Below are positions 16,655 through 25,655 of a stretch of DNA of 40,618 bases, one piece after another. Source of the stretch: DAIDKA01 sp036489445 (lineage in GTDB: Bacteria > Pseudomonadota > Gammaproteobacteria > Steroidobacterales > Steroidobacteraceae); contig DASXFV010000053.1 of NCBI GenBank assembly GCA_036489445.1, positions 1 through 40,618 on the forward strand, written 5' to 3'. Position numbers and translations under genes: made by a program. A model generated the notes under the pieces. That model was given only the letters and a program-made list of their open reading frames with translations. It ran no database searches and had not been told where the DNA came from. Each line of letters starts with the position of its first letter. Position 1 is the stretch's first letter.

Positions 16655-18445
16655 ATGCAGCGGGGAAGCATGGTGATAGGCGATCCTGTCGAGGTGCCGT
16701 TTCGGGAGCATGTCGAACTTCTCCAACTGTTCCTGGCCCACCGCGATGAAATCGCCGAGTGCATACAGGGGTTGCTGAACGCCCAGCGAAAGCCGCTCCA
16801 ATACCTGCAGGACGGTCCCCTCCTGTCTCGTCACTTCGAGGATTGCTTCTTCGCACTCGCTGCGATCACGCACCACCAGTCCCGTCTTAGAGGCCAATTG
16901 GTAGCCGCGCATTGGGCAAGCGGGTTCACGCCCCGTGAGATGCCAGGCATCCATAACGACCTGGTCGACCCGGCAGAAATGATGAAACGCGCTTTTAATT
17001 TGTGGCGGCTGACCCGTTGGCCGGGTCGCAATGGGCGCCTTGTATACGCGCACACACTTTTCAATCTGTATGTGATTCGGTGCCTGGAACTGTTGAGTAT
17101 GCGCGGGTGGGATGCGGGAGTGGGCAATGCCGGCGATCGACTGTCGCAGGTTCAGGGTGTACTCGACCAGCTCTGGAAAACCTCTCCGACCGATCAGCCT
17201 GTGCTGGTGCGAGATGCGCGATGGTTGATCCCCTTGGCGCAGAGTCCCACGACCGATGATTTGGCGGGCTATTTCGCAGTCGCTGAGCAAATCGCGGCGT
17301 CGCTTTCCGAAGACGATCGGATTGAAATCTACAAATCCAGCGTGCAGATGGCAGGCGGGCACCTGCGTTCACAGCTACGCCACTACTCGATGCAGAAGCG
17401 TGGACCTCTGGATGAGAATAGGGTGCTCGCCCGCAACTCCAACGCCCTGGATTTCTCCCTGCTGATTCAAGGTCTGGTACGGCTGCTCGCGGCCTACGAG
17501 CGCGCTGTGCACAGTGGCGACCGCCAGGCCAGGCTCGAATTGGCAGGCGCCATCTGTCAGGGCATCTCTTCGGATCCTGAGTTGTTTGTCAATCGCCTCG
17601 ACTTGCTGGGCTCCTACAGCATGATCGAGCATCTCTTCATAACGACGGACCAGGACGAGCACGTTGTCTATACACCCATTGGAAGACGACACGTTCAGCT
17701 GCTGCAGGAATACGCAGCACAGATCGGTCGCTTGTCCAAACCATTGCATGATGATTGTCCCCAGTTCAGACCCATTGCGGGGGCCTATTCGCCCTACGGG
17801 GTCATTTATGGGTTTTCATCCAATCTCACGGAGCATATGGCGTTCAAGACCTTGCAGCCCGATGCCGTGACACCCTTCAGTCTGGAAGACGTATTTACGG
17901 ATGGGGAAGCCAGCAGCGGCAAGCTCGCTTGGGTGAGCGGTTGGCGGAAGTTGCCGCATATCGATCAGGAAGTGCAACGGCTGTTCGACTATCCCCAGCA
18001 GTTCGCCGAAGAAATTTTCGATCGGATCGAGCGCGCGCTGGGCAAACGCGTGTCCGCTGGTGAGGGCAATACAAATGTTCAGACCGGGCGTCTGTTCATC
18101 CTGCCCGCAGATGAACCGCAGTCCGACGTGAAAGCCTCGCAGATTCCGGATCTTCCGCTGCGGTATATCGGCTCCTCAGACGTGCAGATGGTGGCTGCAC
18201 AGAAGGCTCATCCTTACGAGGAGTCGCGTCTCCTGCGCGATCGGCAGGAGGGGATGTTCATTGTCAGTTACAAGACGCCAGGCGGATGGGCCGCCATTAC
18301 AAAGGACATCCTTACGGAAGAGCTGGGTGCTGGGCGGGATGTGAAGCTTGTTGGGCTGCCCAATGCAGCCGCTGGAGTGCTGCGGTTGATGTGTCCCAAT
18401 CTGGTGATTCTTCCGGAGCAACCAGCCGACCAGGCGAGAAGGTGA
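16655..18445 (+). CDS. hypothetical protein, 596 residues, no recognised family
   Basis: I do not recognise this protein. It is predicted soluble, with no signal peptide and no obvious membrane segment. About residues 1-290 look all-helical, with conspicuous aromatic/basic stretches (MMKRAFNLWRLTRWPGRNGR near 109-128). The C-terminal third looks mixed alpha/beta (GMFIVSYKTPGGWAAITKDIL). I see no Walker, DxD, HExxH or cysteine-cluster motif. The first ATG (16655) touches the T-tract of the nrdJ terminator. ATG 16670, preceded by GGGGAAG, is a likelier start and gives 591 residues. It stands alone between the nrdJ operon and a convergent aldehyde dehydrogenase, and its codon choice looks less GC-biased than its neighbours (by eye). 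Confidence 0.8.
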   Translation: MQRGSMVIGDPVEVPFREHVELLQLFLAHRDEIAECIQGLLNAQRKPLQYLQDGPLLSRHFEDCFFALAAITHHQSRLRGQLVAAHWASGFTPREMPGIHNDLVDPAEMMKRAFNLWRLTRWPGRNGRLVYAHTLFNLYVIRCLELLSMRGWDAGVGNAGDRLSQVQGVLDQLWKTSPTDQPVLVRDARWLIPLAQSPTTDDLAGYFAVAEQIAASLSEDDRIEIYKSSVQMAGGHLRSQLRHYSMQKRGPLDENRVLARNSNALDFSLLIQGLVRLLAAYERAVHSGDRQARLELAGAICQGISSDPELFVNRLDLLGSYSMIEHLFITTDQDEHVVYTPIGRRHVQLLQEYAAQIGRLSKPLHDDCPQFRPIAGAYSPYGVIYGFSSNLTEHMAFKTLQPDAVTPFSLEDVFTDGEASSGKLAWVSGWRKLPHIDQEVQRLFDYPQQFAEEIFDRIERALGKRVSAGEGNTNVQTGRLFILPADEPQSDVKASQIPDLPLRYIGSSDVQMVAAQKAHPYEESRLLRDRQEGMFIVSYKTPGGWAAITKDILTEELGAGRDVKLVGLPNAAAGVLRLMCPNLVILPEQPADQARR

Positions 18446-18488
18446 GTTCCCGCCTGGTTTAGGTCCCGCACCGGTCCTGCGTCTGTGC

Positions 18489-19970
18489 CTAGTGCGCCAT
18501 GGCAGCCAGCGCAGCCGCGTTCAGATGCGCGATGGAGCGGGTATCCTGGAAGGCGCGGACGCCTTCGATGCCCTGCTCGCGGCCAATACCCGAGGACTTC
18601 ATGCCGCCGAAGGGGGCGCGCAGGTCCAGGCGTGTGGCCCCGTGGTCGTTCACCCACACATAACCGCAAACCATCTGTGCGCCGACACGATTGGCCGTCT
18701 TGGGATCGGCCGTCCAAACGGAACCGCTCAAGCCCGCCCAGCTGTCGTTCGCCATACGGATGGCTTCCTCTTCGGTCTCGAAGGGGATCACCGGAATCAC
18801 CGGCCCGAACTGCTCCTCGGTCACGACACGCAGAGTAAGCTTCGGATTGACGACGATGGCGGGGCGCACGAAATTGCCGCCCTTCATGTCGCCGCCCGGC
18901 AGTTCGCCGAATTCGAGCACCTTGGCCCCAGAGTCCTTGGCTTCCTTGATCAGACTGTCGACAAAGGCCTTCTGCGCCGGCGAATGCAGCGGGCCCATGG
19001 TCGTTGCCTTGTCGAGGCCGTAGCCGAGCTGCACCTTCTCGAGCCGCGCGGAGAGGCCCTTGACCATCTCATCGGCACGTGATTTGTGCACGAACAGGCG
19101 CTTGGCGTTCATGCAGATCTGGCCGCTGGTGTCGTAGATGGCAGCGAACAAACGGTCGAGGTGCACGTCGTCGAGGATCGCATCTTTCAGGACGATGGCC
19201 GCATCGTTGCCCCCGAGCTCGAGCGTGACGCGGGTGAGGCTATGGGAGGCCATTTCCATCATCTTCTTGCCGCCGTTGACGGAGCCCGTGAAGCAGACTT
19301 TGGCCACGTCCGGATTGCGGATCAGTGCACTCATGTTGGCATCCGCGCCCGTGACGACGTTGAGCACGCCGGGCGGCAGCTGCTTGGCAATGCGTTGCAC
19401 GATGCGCGCCGTAGCCAACGGGGCTGTCAACGGCGGCTTCACAATGACCGTGTTGCCAGCCAGCAAAGCATGGGGCAGTGCGGCGCCGAGGATGGCGACC
19501 GGCCAGTTGAACGGTACGATGATGGTGACCACCCCCAGCGGCTGGTAGGCCACCGTGGTTTCGACTGGAATGGCACCGGGAATCGGCGGGAGTACCTTCG
19601 TCGCGTTGACTTCGTCGGCGTGGCTCAGGGCCAGCTTCCAGCGCAGCTCCAGTACCAGCGAATCGATCCAGGCTTCAAAACGGATTTTGCCGTTTTCCTG
19701 CGACAGGATGGCGGCATCCTCATCGCGATTCTCGGCAATGCCCGCGAGCGCCGCCAGCATCTTCTCGGAGCGCTGCTGGGGCGACAGCGCGGCCCAGGCC
19801 GGGTAGGCGGCCTTCGCGGCAGCGACAGCGTCGCTGATATCCTGCGTGCTGGCCGCGGCGGCATGCCCCACGACAACACCCGGCTTGGCGGGATCGGCAA
19901 TCGCCATCTTCTCCGCGGTCTGTCGTTCCTTGCCCCCTATATATAAAGGAGTGCTAACTGACTGTGACAT
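18489..19970 (-). CDS. NAD(P)-dependent aldehyde dehydrogenase
   Basis: Oxidises an aldehyde to the acid; 493 residues. Catalytic residues are visible: Asn155 (VPFNWP), Lys178 (VKPP), Glu251 (LELGGNDA) and nucleophile Cys286 (SGQICMNAKR). The tail APFGGMKSSGIGREQG is typical. The substrate cannot be told from sequence. AGAGG lies 9 bases before the ATG. The gene has no obvious pathway neighbours; a small membrane protein, a VOC protein and an AraC regulator follow upstream on the same strand. Confidence 0.92.
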   Translation of the reverse strand: MSQSVSTPLYIGGKERQTAEKMAIADPAKPGVVVGHAAAASTQDISDAVAAAKAAYPAWAALSPQQRSEKMLAALAGIAENRDEDAAILSQENGKIRFEAWIDSLVLELRWKLALSHADEVNATKVLPPIPGAIPVETTVAYQPLGVVTIIVPFNWPVAILGAALPHALLAGNTVIVKPPLTAPLATARIVQRIAKQLPPGVLNVVTGADANMSALIRNPDVAKVCFTGSVNGGKKMMEMASHSLTRVTLELGGNDAAIVLKDAILDDVHLDRLFAAIYDTSGQICMNAKRLFVHKSRADEMVKGLSARLEKVQLGYGLDKATTMGPLHSPAQKAFVDSLIKEAKDSGAKVLEFGELPGGDMKGGNFVRPAIVVNPKLTLRVVTEEQFGPVIPVIPFETEEEAIRMANDSWAGLSGSVWTADPKTANRVGAQMVCGYVWVNDHGATRLDLRAPFGGMKSSGIGREQGIEGVRAFQDTRSIAHLNAAALAAMAH

Positions 19971-20086
19971 TGATTGCTACCTCTTTATGTTATCCGTCTG
20001 GGGTGTCCAGAATGCTGGCAGGTTACCCCTATTTCCCAGCATGGGAAACGCGGGCGTCAACGTCCAAGATGTATTGAGCGGCTGAC

Positions 20087-20473
20087 TCAGGGTCGGCGGT
20101 ATCTGCGTTGCGCAAGCCATCCGCCCAAGAAGCCACCCATCACTTTGAGAAAGTGTGAGACCACGTAGGCTGTCGGTAGAACCTTTCCCCAGGTCAGGGC
20201 GATATAGATCAGTGCTGCAACGCACCCGACCAGAGTTCCGTGGAGGATGAAGCGACCCTGGGCCTTTCGAGCGACCCTAAATCCAAAGAACATCGTGATG
20301 CCTAAACAGGCTGGGGGAACGATGTACAGCAAGGCAGTGCTGCCATGGGGCACCAGGTAGAAGGCAATCGCGATTGCGAATAGCACCACCTCTGCCAGGA
20401 AGGCGCCAACGAGTACGCGCAACCATCGAATATTGCGAAGAGGATTCGTCGCCGGGAGGGCTTCACTGACCAT
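20087..20473 (-). CDS. small integral membrane protein of unknown function
   Basis: A 128-residue protein with four likely membrane helices (about residues 18-38, 45-62, 76-95 and 99-118; e.g. VLVGAFLAEVVLFAIAIAF, GTLVGCVAALIYIALTW) and a basic C-terminus QRRYRRP. I do not recognise a family. The ATG at 20473 overlaps the end of the VOC gene by 11 bases, so the two are probably co-translated. In-frame codons further upstream belong to the VOC gene. Confidence 0.7.
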   Translation of the reverse strand: MVSEALPATNPLRNIRWLRVLVGAFLAEVVLFAIAIAFYLVPHGSTALLYIVPPACLGITMFFGFRVARKAQGRFILHGTLVGCVAALIYIALTWGKVLPTAYVVSHFLKVMGGFLGGWLAQRRYRRP

Positions 20474-20858
20474 GAGAAATCGCCTCGGCAAAGTACCATT
20501 GATGGCCCTCGGGATCCTCGACTCCGTAACGCCGATCACCGTACGGTTGATCCGTTGGCCTTTCCAGGACCACCGCACCGGCTTGCAGGGCGCGCTCGAA
20601 ATGTTTGTCGAGTTGGTCCACGCGCACGTAGAGGTTCTGCGTCGCATGTCCGGTTCGTTTCGGGTTTCGGTACTGCGGTCCCGGGTGTCCCATCAGGATG
20701 ATGCCATCATCGCCTACCTGCATCTCGGCGTGTGTGAACTGGCCACTGGGGAGCGGGTGGCGCAGCTGAAAGCCAAAAGCTTTACCGAGCCAATCCAGGG
20801 CGCCGGCCAGATCTTCATACAGGAGGTACGGGGTGATTGTGGGTGTCGAGAAGGTCAT
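20463..20858 (-). CDS. VOC-family protein (glyoxalase/bleomycin-resistance fold)
   Basis: A 131-residue vicinal oxygen chelate fold protein. It starts TPYLLYEDLAGALDWLGKAFGF and ends with the family signature YGVEDPEGHQWYFAE. The family covers metal-dependent lyases and resistance proteins that bind small molecules; the ligand is not evident. AAGGA lies 9 bases before the ATG. It lies between the AraC-type regulator (74 bp upstream) and the overlapping membrane protein gene. Confidence 0.85.
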   Translation of the reverse strand: MTFSTPTITPYLLYEDLAGALDWLGKAFGFQLRHPLPSGQFTHAEMQVGDDGIILMGHPGPQYRNPKRTGHATQNLYVRVDQLDKHFERALQAGAVVLERPTDQPYGDRRYGVEDPEGHQWYFAEAISHGQ

Positions 20859-20932
20859 GGGATGCCGTCCTTATGCAGGGGGCCTCAATAGTCACCCGAA
20901 AATGAGGTTGGCTGATTGTAAGAATTTTACCC

Positions 20933-21715
20933 TTACCACTCGGGAATTCGGATGTGATTGGGACTTGCTGTTCGATATCGGACGTAGTCGGACGGTCTGA
21001 TGCCGGAGAACGCACGAAAATCGTGAATGAAGTGGGCCTGGTCGAAATAGTCACAGGCCATTGCAATGGCCGGCCAATCAATGTTCGACCCTGAAGGCAG
21101 GGTACGGATCACCCGGCGAAAACGGGCGAGGCGAGAGAAGGTTTTGGGGGCCAGACCCACCTCGTCACGGAATGCTGCGATGAAGCGTCGCGCAGTGAGT
21201 CCGCTTTGCTCGACAAGGGAGGCGACGCTCGTGACCTGATTGGGATTCTGGAGCGCCTTGATGGCGTACCGCACGGCTGGATGCCGTACTGGCCCGCGGC
21301 GCAGGCATTCCCCGAGGGCGCGTTCCACGATGTGGAATTGGGTCTCGGGACTCGCGGCTTCCAGCAGTTGTTCGCGCAGGATTTGCGCTCGGCGTCCCCA
21401 GACCGCTTCAAGGGATACGGCCAGGTCCTGCAATTCCCCGGCAGGCAGCGCAAAGAATGCAAAACCGCAGCCAGGCTTGAAATGAACACCCAGCAGGTTC
21501 AGCGGCCGGGACGTGTCCAGAACAAAAGACACTGTCCGTGCGCCCGACACCACATCGCCGATCTGGCCCTGATCATCCAGACTCAGCACCAGGCTCATGC
21601 TGCCGGTTGGAAGTACCCGCTCCGCACCATGCGGCTGACTGTAGCCTGACGATAGCCACAGAAAGTCCACAAAGTCCGCCAAAGGTCGGCGAGTCACCAC
21701 GTGAATGAGGCCCAT
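20933..21715 (-). CDS. AraC-family transcriptional regulator
   Basis: A 260-residue regulator. The N-terminal half (LADFVDFLWLSSGYSQPHGAERVLP..GSMSLVL) is the cupin-like sensor type in AraC proteins of the DUF6597 class. The C-terminal two-HTH domain contains VASLVEQSGLTARRFIAAF and IAMACDYFDQAHFIHDFRAFSGIRPSDY. I use ATG 21715 instead of an upstream TTG (21730) because a TATCCT -10 box lies 6 bases before the ATG. It probably controls the VOC/membrane genes downstream or the divergent aldo/keto reductase. Confidence 0.87.
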   Translation of the reverse strand: MGLIHVVTRRPLADFVDFLWLSSGYSQPHGAERVLPTGSMSLVLSLDDQGQIGDVVSGARTVSFVLDTSRPLNLLGVHFKPGCGFAFFALPAGELQDLAVSLEAVWGRRAQILREQLLEAASPETQFHIVERALGECLRRGPVRHPAVRYAIKALQNPNQVTSVASLVEQSGLTARRFIAAFRDEVGLAPKTFSRLARFRRVIRTLPSGSNIDWPAIAMACDYFDQAHFIHDFRAFSGIRPSDYVRYRTASPNHIRIPEW

Positions 21716-21721
21716 CGGACG

Positions 21722-21750
21722 AGGATACAAGTGCGGCTATCCACAGGCAA
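21722..21750 (-). promoter_or_regulatory. promoter of the AraC-type gene (leaderless geometry)
   Basis: Minus-strand TTGCCT (21745-21750), 17 bases, TATCCT (21722-21727), then 6 bases (CGTCCG) to the ATG at 21715. Four of six matches in each hexamer. Confidence 0.5.
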
Positions 21751-21769
21751 TTCAGCGCCGCGACCCGGC

Positions 21770-21797
21770 TTGTCCTGCCCCGGCTATGGATTAGAAT
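21770..21797 (+). promoter_or_regulatory. promoter of the aldo/keto reductase gene (leaderless geometry)
   Basis: TTGTCC (21770-21775), 16 bases, TAGAAT (21792-21797), then TGACCG and the ATG at 21804. The predicted start coincides with the A of the ATG. It is back to back with the AraC promoter, 19 bp between the -35 boxes. Confidence 0.6.
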
Positions 21798-21803
21798 TGA
21801 CCG

Positions 21804-22634
21804 ATGAGCAATCAACCGCTATTTGCCCTGCGCGATGGCAAGACGATCCCGCAAATCGGTCTCGGCGTCCTCCAGGCGCCTCCGGATATCACGGCCGACG
21901 TGGTACAGACCGCGCTCGCCGCAGGTTATCGGCACATCGATACTGCTGCCATCTATGAGAATGAGGCGGGCGTAGGCGCGGGTTTGCGCGCCTCGGGCGT
22001 GGCACGCAGCAACTTCTTCGTCACCACCAAGCTGTGGAATGCCGACCAGGGCTTTGATGCGGCTCTCAAGGCGTGTGAACGCAGCCTGCGGCGACTGGGT
22101 CTGGAATATCTGGATCTGTATCTCATTCATTGGCCTTCGCCCCGGCGCGGCTTGTATGTGGACTCCTGGCGGGCGCTGGTGCGTCTGCAGGAGGAGGGCC
22201 GCGTCCGCTCGATCGGCGTGTCCAATTTCAATGCCGAGCAGCTGCAACGCATTATCAGGGAGACGGGCGTCACCCCCGTGCTCAATCAGATCGAGTTGCA
22301 TCCCCATTTCCAGCAGCGTGCGCTGATTGCGGCGCATGCCGCCCTGGGCATTGCCACACAGTCCTGGAGTCCGCTGGGGCAGGGCAAGTTCCTGGGCGAT
22401 CCGGTCATTGGCGCCATAGCCTCCCGCCACGGACGCACTCCGGCGCAGATCATTATTCGCTGGCATTTGGACAATGGGCTGATCGTCATTCCAAAATCGG
22501 CGACGCCACGGCGGATTGCCGAGAACTTTGACGTCTTTGGCTTCAAGTTGGATGCCAGCGACATGGCTGACATTGCCGGCCTGGATTCGCTGCACGGGCG
22601 CATCGGACCGGATCCGACGACTGCGAGATTCTAG
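21804..22634 (+). CDS. aldo/keto reductase (2,5-diketogluconate reductase-like)
   Basis: NADPH-dependent carbonyl reductase with the TIM-barrel AKR fold, 276 residues. The catalytic tetrad is present: Asp46 and Tyr51 (HIDTAAIYENE), Lys76 (TTKLW) and His109 (LIHWP). GVSNFNAEQL and the C-terminal IPKSATPRRIAENFDVF (cofactor phosphate site) confirm it. It resembles DkgA/DkgB-type enzymes; the substrate is unknown. It is divergent from the AraC regulator. Its TAG stop and the kinase stop on the other strand share the bases CTAG at 22631-22634. Confidence 0.92.
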   Translation: MSNQPLFALRDGKTIPQIGLGVLQAPPDITADVVQTALAAGYRHIDTAAIYENEAGVGAGLRASGVARSNFFVTTKLWNADQGFDAALKACERSLRRLGLEYLDLYLIHWPSPRRGLYVDSWRALVRLQEEGRVRSIGVSNFNAEQLQRIIRETGVTPVLNQIELHPHFQQRALIAAHAALGIATQSWSPLGQGKFLGDPVIGAIASRHGRTPAQIIIRWHLDNGLIVIPKSATPRRIAENFDVFGFKLDASDMADIAGLDSLHGRIGPDPTTARF

Positions 22635-24025
22635 GGCGCGGCGCGGAAGGCGATATCCACACGCAATCCCGGTCTGGCATCCGACAGCTCCAGCTTGGCG
22701 CCGTGCAGCTGCGCGATAGCGGCAGCCAGGGACAGACCCAGGCCGTGCCCTTCGGAAGAACGGCTGGCGGAGCCACGATAGAAACGCCGAGTGACCTTTT
22801 CGCGATCCTCGGACGGCACGCCGGGACCGTCGTCGATGACTGTCGCAACGGAAATGCCGTTCACCGACTCAAGGACAACGCTTATCTTTGTGCCCCGGGG
22901 AGTGTGGCGAATTGCGTTCTCGATTAGGTTGCTGAAGAGCTGCGTGAGCAGTTCCTTGTCCCCGCGAATCTGCAGGCCTTGAAACAACCTGCGCGAGAGA
23001 GGACGGCCGCAATCTTCGCCCACCGGCAGAAATATCTGGTACACCCTTTCGAGCAGGTCCGAGAGGTCTACTGAACTGAAGGTCTGGACGCGTGTGCCGG
23101 CTTCGATCTGCGAAATGCGCAGTAACGCGGCGAACAGAGACAGCAGCTGGTCGGTATCTTCAATCGCGCGCGAAATCGCGATCGAGTCCTCCCCGATACC
23201 CGTCGACTTCTCGTGTGCCGCTTCGAGCCGGTTTCGCAGGCGCGTCAGAGGCGTGCGCAGATCGTGGGCCACATCGCTGGAGACTTGCTGCAGGTTCTCC
23301 AGCAGCATGGAGATCCGATCGAGCATCTCGTTGATGGCGCGAGCCAGGCGATCCCATTCGTCCGCGCGACCGCGCACGGGAATCCGTTCATTCAGTCTTC
23401 CAGCGATGACTCGTTCGCAGGTTTGGGTAATGGCGTCGACCCGCACCATGAAGCGTCGGCCCAGAAACAGGCCGCCCAGCAGGGAAAATACCCAGGTACC
23501 CAGGGCAACCCAGCCAAATGCACCCAGAATCCGCTCGCGCGTCGCGGTCATGGAGAAGGTGTCTCGCCCCACGAACAGCGTCGCGGTGTCGGTGAGCGCA
23601 GCGCAGCGACCGAGCACATTCACGAGATCGCGACGGCCGGTGGGCGGGGGCAGCCAGAGGGTGAATACGCCCGCGGCACATTGGACGAACGGCAGATTGC
23701 CCGCGAGGACTTTGCCGCTGCGGTCCTCGATGACGATGTAGGTCTCGGGCACCAGATGATGGCTGAACCGCGGTGGGCGTAGGGGAAGGGACGTTCCCAG
23801 CCGCTGCTGCACCACCTCGATCGCCTCGTCGAGCCCCTCGGTACGCAGCCCGTTGGTCACGGTCGAGATGTCAGCCTCGTTCGCGGCAATGAGGCTGCGG
23901 CGTTCCGTATCGGCAACGATCCACAGGACCGTGCCGAGCAGTGCCGCGGTCAGAGTCAGAAACACCAGCGCAAACAAACCGGCGAGCCGGAACGATTCTG
24001 CCTTGAAGATTCTAATTTGAGGCAA
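22631..24025 (-). CDS. two-component sensor histidine kinase
   Basis: Membrane kinase of 464 residues. TM1 about 14-38, a periplasmic domain of about 130 residues, TM2 about 168-190, HAMP about 190-243, then the H-box SSDVAHDLRTPLTRLR with phospho-acceptor His254. The ATPase domain has N-box NLIENAIRHT, DDGPGVP and GHGLGLSLAAAIA. The start codon is TTG at 24025, overlapping the response regulator gene by 14 bases; no better start precedes TM1. Its location beside a TolC-adaptor-RND operon suggests it senses a compound or metal that the pump exports. Confidence 0.92.
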   Translation of the reverse strand: MPQIRIFKAESFRLAGLFALVFLTLTAALLGTVLWIVADTERRSLIAANEADISTVTNGLRTEGLDEAIEVVQQRLGTSLPLRPPRFSHHLVPETYIVIEDRSGKVLAGNLPFVQCAAGVFTLWLPPPTGRRDLVNVLGRCAALTDTATLFVGRDTFSMTATRERILGAFGWVALGTWVFSLLGGLFLGRRFMVRVDAITQTCERVIAGRLNERIPVRGRADEWDRLARAINEMLDRISMLLENLQQVSSDVAHDLRTPLTRLRNRLEAAHEKSTGIGEDSIAISRAIEDTDQLLSLFAALLRISQIEAGTRVQTFSSVDLSDLLERVYQIFLPVGEDCGRPLSRRLFQGLQIRGDKELLTQLFSNLIENAIRHTPRGTKISVVLESVNGISVATVIDDGPGVPSEDREKVTRRFYRGSASRSSEGHGLGLSLAAAIAQLHGAKLELSDARPGLRVDIAFRAAP

Positions 24026-24680
24026 GCAGCCGATACCCGGTACCGCGCACGGTCTGAATGGCGTCGATTTCGCAGTGGGCGTTCAGGCGCGCGCGAAGCC
24101 GGCTGATGTGGCTCTCGACGACACTGGTATGGGGATCGAAGTGGATGTCCCAGACATTCTCCAGCAGCATCCTGCGCGTCACCGCCCGGTCCGCATTGCG
24201 CAAAAGATACTCCAACAGCCGAAATTCCTGCGGCAGAAGCTCGATCAATCGGCCGCGTCGCGTGACCGTGCGCTGTACCAGATCCATCTCTATGGATCCT
24301 GCAAACAGCTTGGACGCCGCGGGCGCCAGGCGGCGGGTCATCACCCGAATTCTGGCCAGGAGTTCCTCGAACGCGAAGGGCTTGATCAGATAATCATCGC
24401 CCCCCGCCTCCAGACCGCGCACGCGGTCGTCTATGCCGCTCATCGTGGTCAAATACAGAATTGGGGTAGCCTTCTGGCGTCTGATCGCCTTCACCAGTTC
24501 CAGGCCGTCCATCCCCGGGAGCATGCGATCCATGATGATGGCATCGAAGTCCTGGGAGGTCGCTGCCTTGAGTCCCTGGATACCGTCCCCGACGTGCACC
24601 ACTTCATAGCCCTGATCGTGGAACCGCTCGATCAGGGACCGCGCCAGCTCAGTGTCATCCTCGGTCAGCAAGAGTCGCAT
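24012..24680 (-). CDS. OmpR/PhoB-family response regulator
   Basis: A 222-residue regulator paired with the overlapping histidine kinase. The receiver domain has acidic pocket EDD (7-9), phospho-acceptor Asp51 (IIMDRMLPG) and Lys100 (YLIKPF). The winged-helix output domain ends RGTGYRLLASN and carries SVVESHISRLRARL, the recognition region. It lies 59 bp downstream of the damaged YncE-type gene and on the same strand as the efflux operon, which it probably regulates. Confidence 0.94.
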   Translation of the reverse strand: MRLLLTEDDTELARSLIERFHDQGYEVVHVGDGIQGLKAATSQDFDAIIMDRMLPGMDGLELVKAIRRQKATPILYLTTMSGIDDRVRGLEAGGDDYLIKPFAFEELLARIRVMTRRLAPAASKLFAGSIEMDLVQRTVTRRGRLIELLPQEFRLLEYLLRNADRAVTRRMLLENVWDIHFDPHTSVVESHISRLRARLNAHCEIDAIQTVRGTGYRLLASN

Positions 24681-24739
24681 GGAGGGTGATTTCCAATGGG
24701 GCGCCGCTGACCGAGTGTATCGGGAGATATGCCTGGATG

Positions 24740-25604
24740 TCAGTGGGTACCGACAACGAGGACCGTGAAGGAGCCGGGAACCTGAACCGGACGCTGACGG
24801 GGTTGCGCCGCTGTCGGGGCCGGCATCGGACCGAACTCGGCCGTCACCAGATAGACCCGGCCGTTGTCGGGATCAAGCGCCATGGTGCGAGCCCCAGCTT
24901 GGGTCTGCACCGTGTCCAGAACGCTGTAGTGATCCGCAGACTTCTGGCGCACGACGGTCAGGGTGCCCTCGCCATTGGAGCTGAACACCAGGCCGCGCCT
25001 GGCATCGTATGCGGCAGCGTCCGGCCCTTTGCCGATGGGCACCTGGGCAACCTGGGCGCCGGTCTCACCATTGGTGATGACCATGACGTTGTCCTCGCAG
25101 ACGGAGAACAGACGATGATGGCGGCGGTCGATGGCGAGGCCACTGGGGGATGAACATCCCGGCAGCGGCCAGGTGGCCTGGACGGCGAGTGTGCGACTAT
25201 CAATGACCACCATCTGTCCGGATTCGCTCTCGATGTTCACGAAGATATGACCCGCAAGATCGTCCTGGGCAAATTCCGGTTTGTCCGGAACCGGAATGGT
25301 GGCCACCACCGCCAGGGTCTTGGCATCCAGCACTGTGACGTCCTTGCTTCGGCCATCAAACGTGAAGACCCGTTTGCCCACGGGGTCGTACACGATGCAA
25401 TCGGGATTGTGGGCCGGAACCTTCACCTCTTGAATGGTCTTGAGACTGTCCAGATCCACCCAGTTTCCAGCGTTGCACCACCTGCATTGCGGAATCGGCG
25501 CTCGCACCGGCAGTCCCCACGGCCGCTGCGAATGCGAAGAGCAGGGCGGGCCCGATTGATCTGGCGACTGGGTGAGTGAACACGGAGGTCTCCTTGGGCG
25601 TCAT
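24740..25604 (-). pseudogene. YncE-type beta-propeller protein gene with internal frameshifting deletion
   Basis: The 5' part (ATG 25604) encodes a signal peptide (ALLFAFAAAVGTAGASA) and MQVVQRWKLGG, the usual beginning of secreted YncE/YVTN beta-propellers. At about 25453-25458 the reading frame changes. From there another frame encodes DLDSLKTIQEVKVPAHNPDC through to a complete C-terminus (GARTMALDPDNGRVYLVTAEFGP). Intact relatives, as I remember them, have roughly 60-75 residues between these two parts, including the first blades. A deletion whose length is not a multiple of three fits best. As it stands, secretion signal and propeller are not in one frame. It lies 121 bp downstream of the RND permease gene. 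A sequencing error alone would not explain the missing blades. Confidence 0.75.
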
Positions 25605-25655
25605 GCAGGCGAATGCCGCACCGTGGAATATGCCCGGACACCGGGCGGCGGGAGT

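Noticed and set aside
19086..19946. Plus-strand ORF (286 codons) opposite the aldehyde dehydrogenase
   Set aside because: Antisense shadow of conserved dehydrogenase sequence.
20032..20048. TTTCCCA-GCA-TGGGAAA palindrome upstream of the aldehyde dehydrogenase
   Set aside because: A neat inverted repeat, but it has no second copy in the window and no clear relation to a promoter, so no function is claimed.
22631..22634. Stop codons of two convergent genes sharing CTAG
   Set aside because: Real, but a simple consequence of TAG being read on both strands in tightly packed genes; no further meaning inferred.
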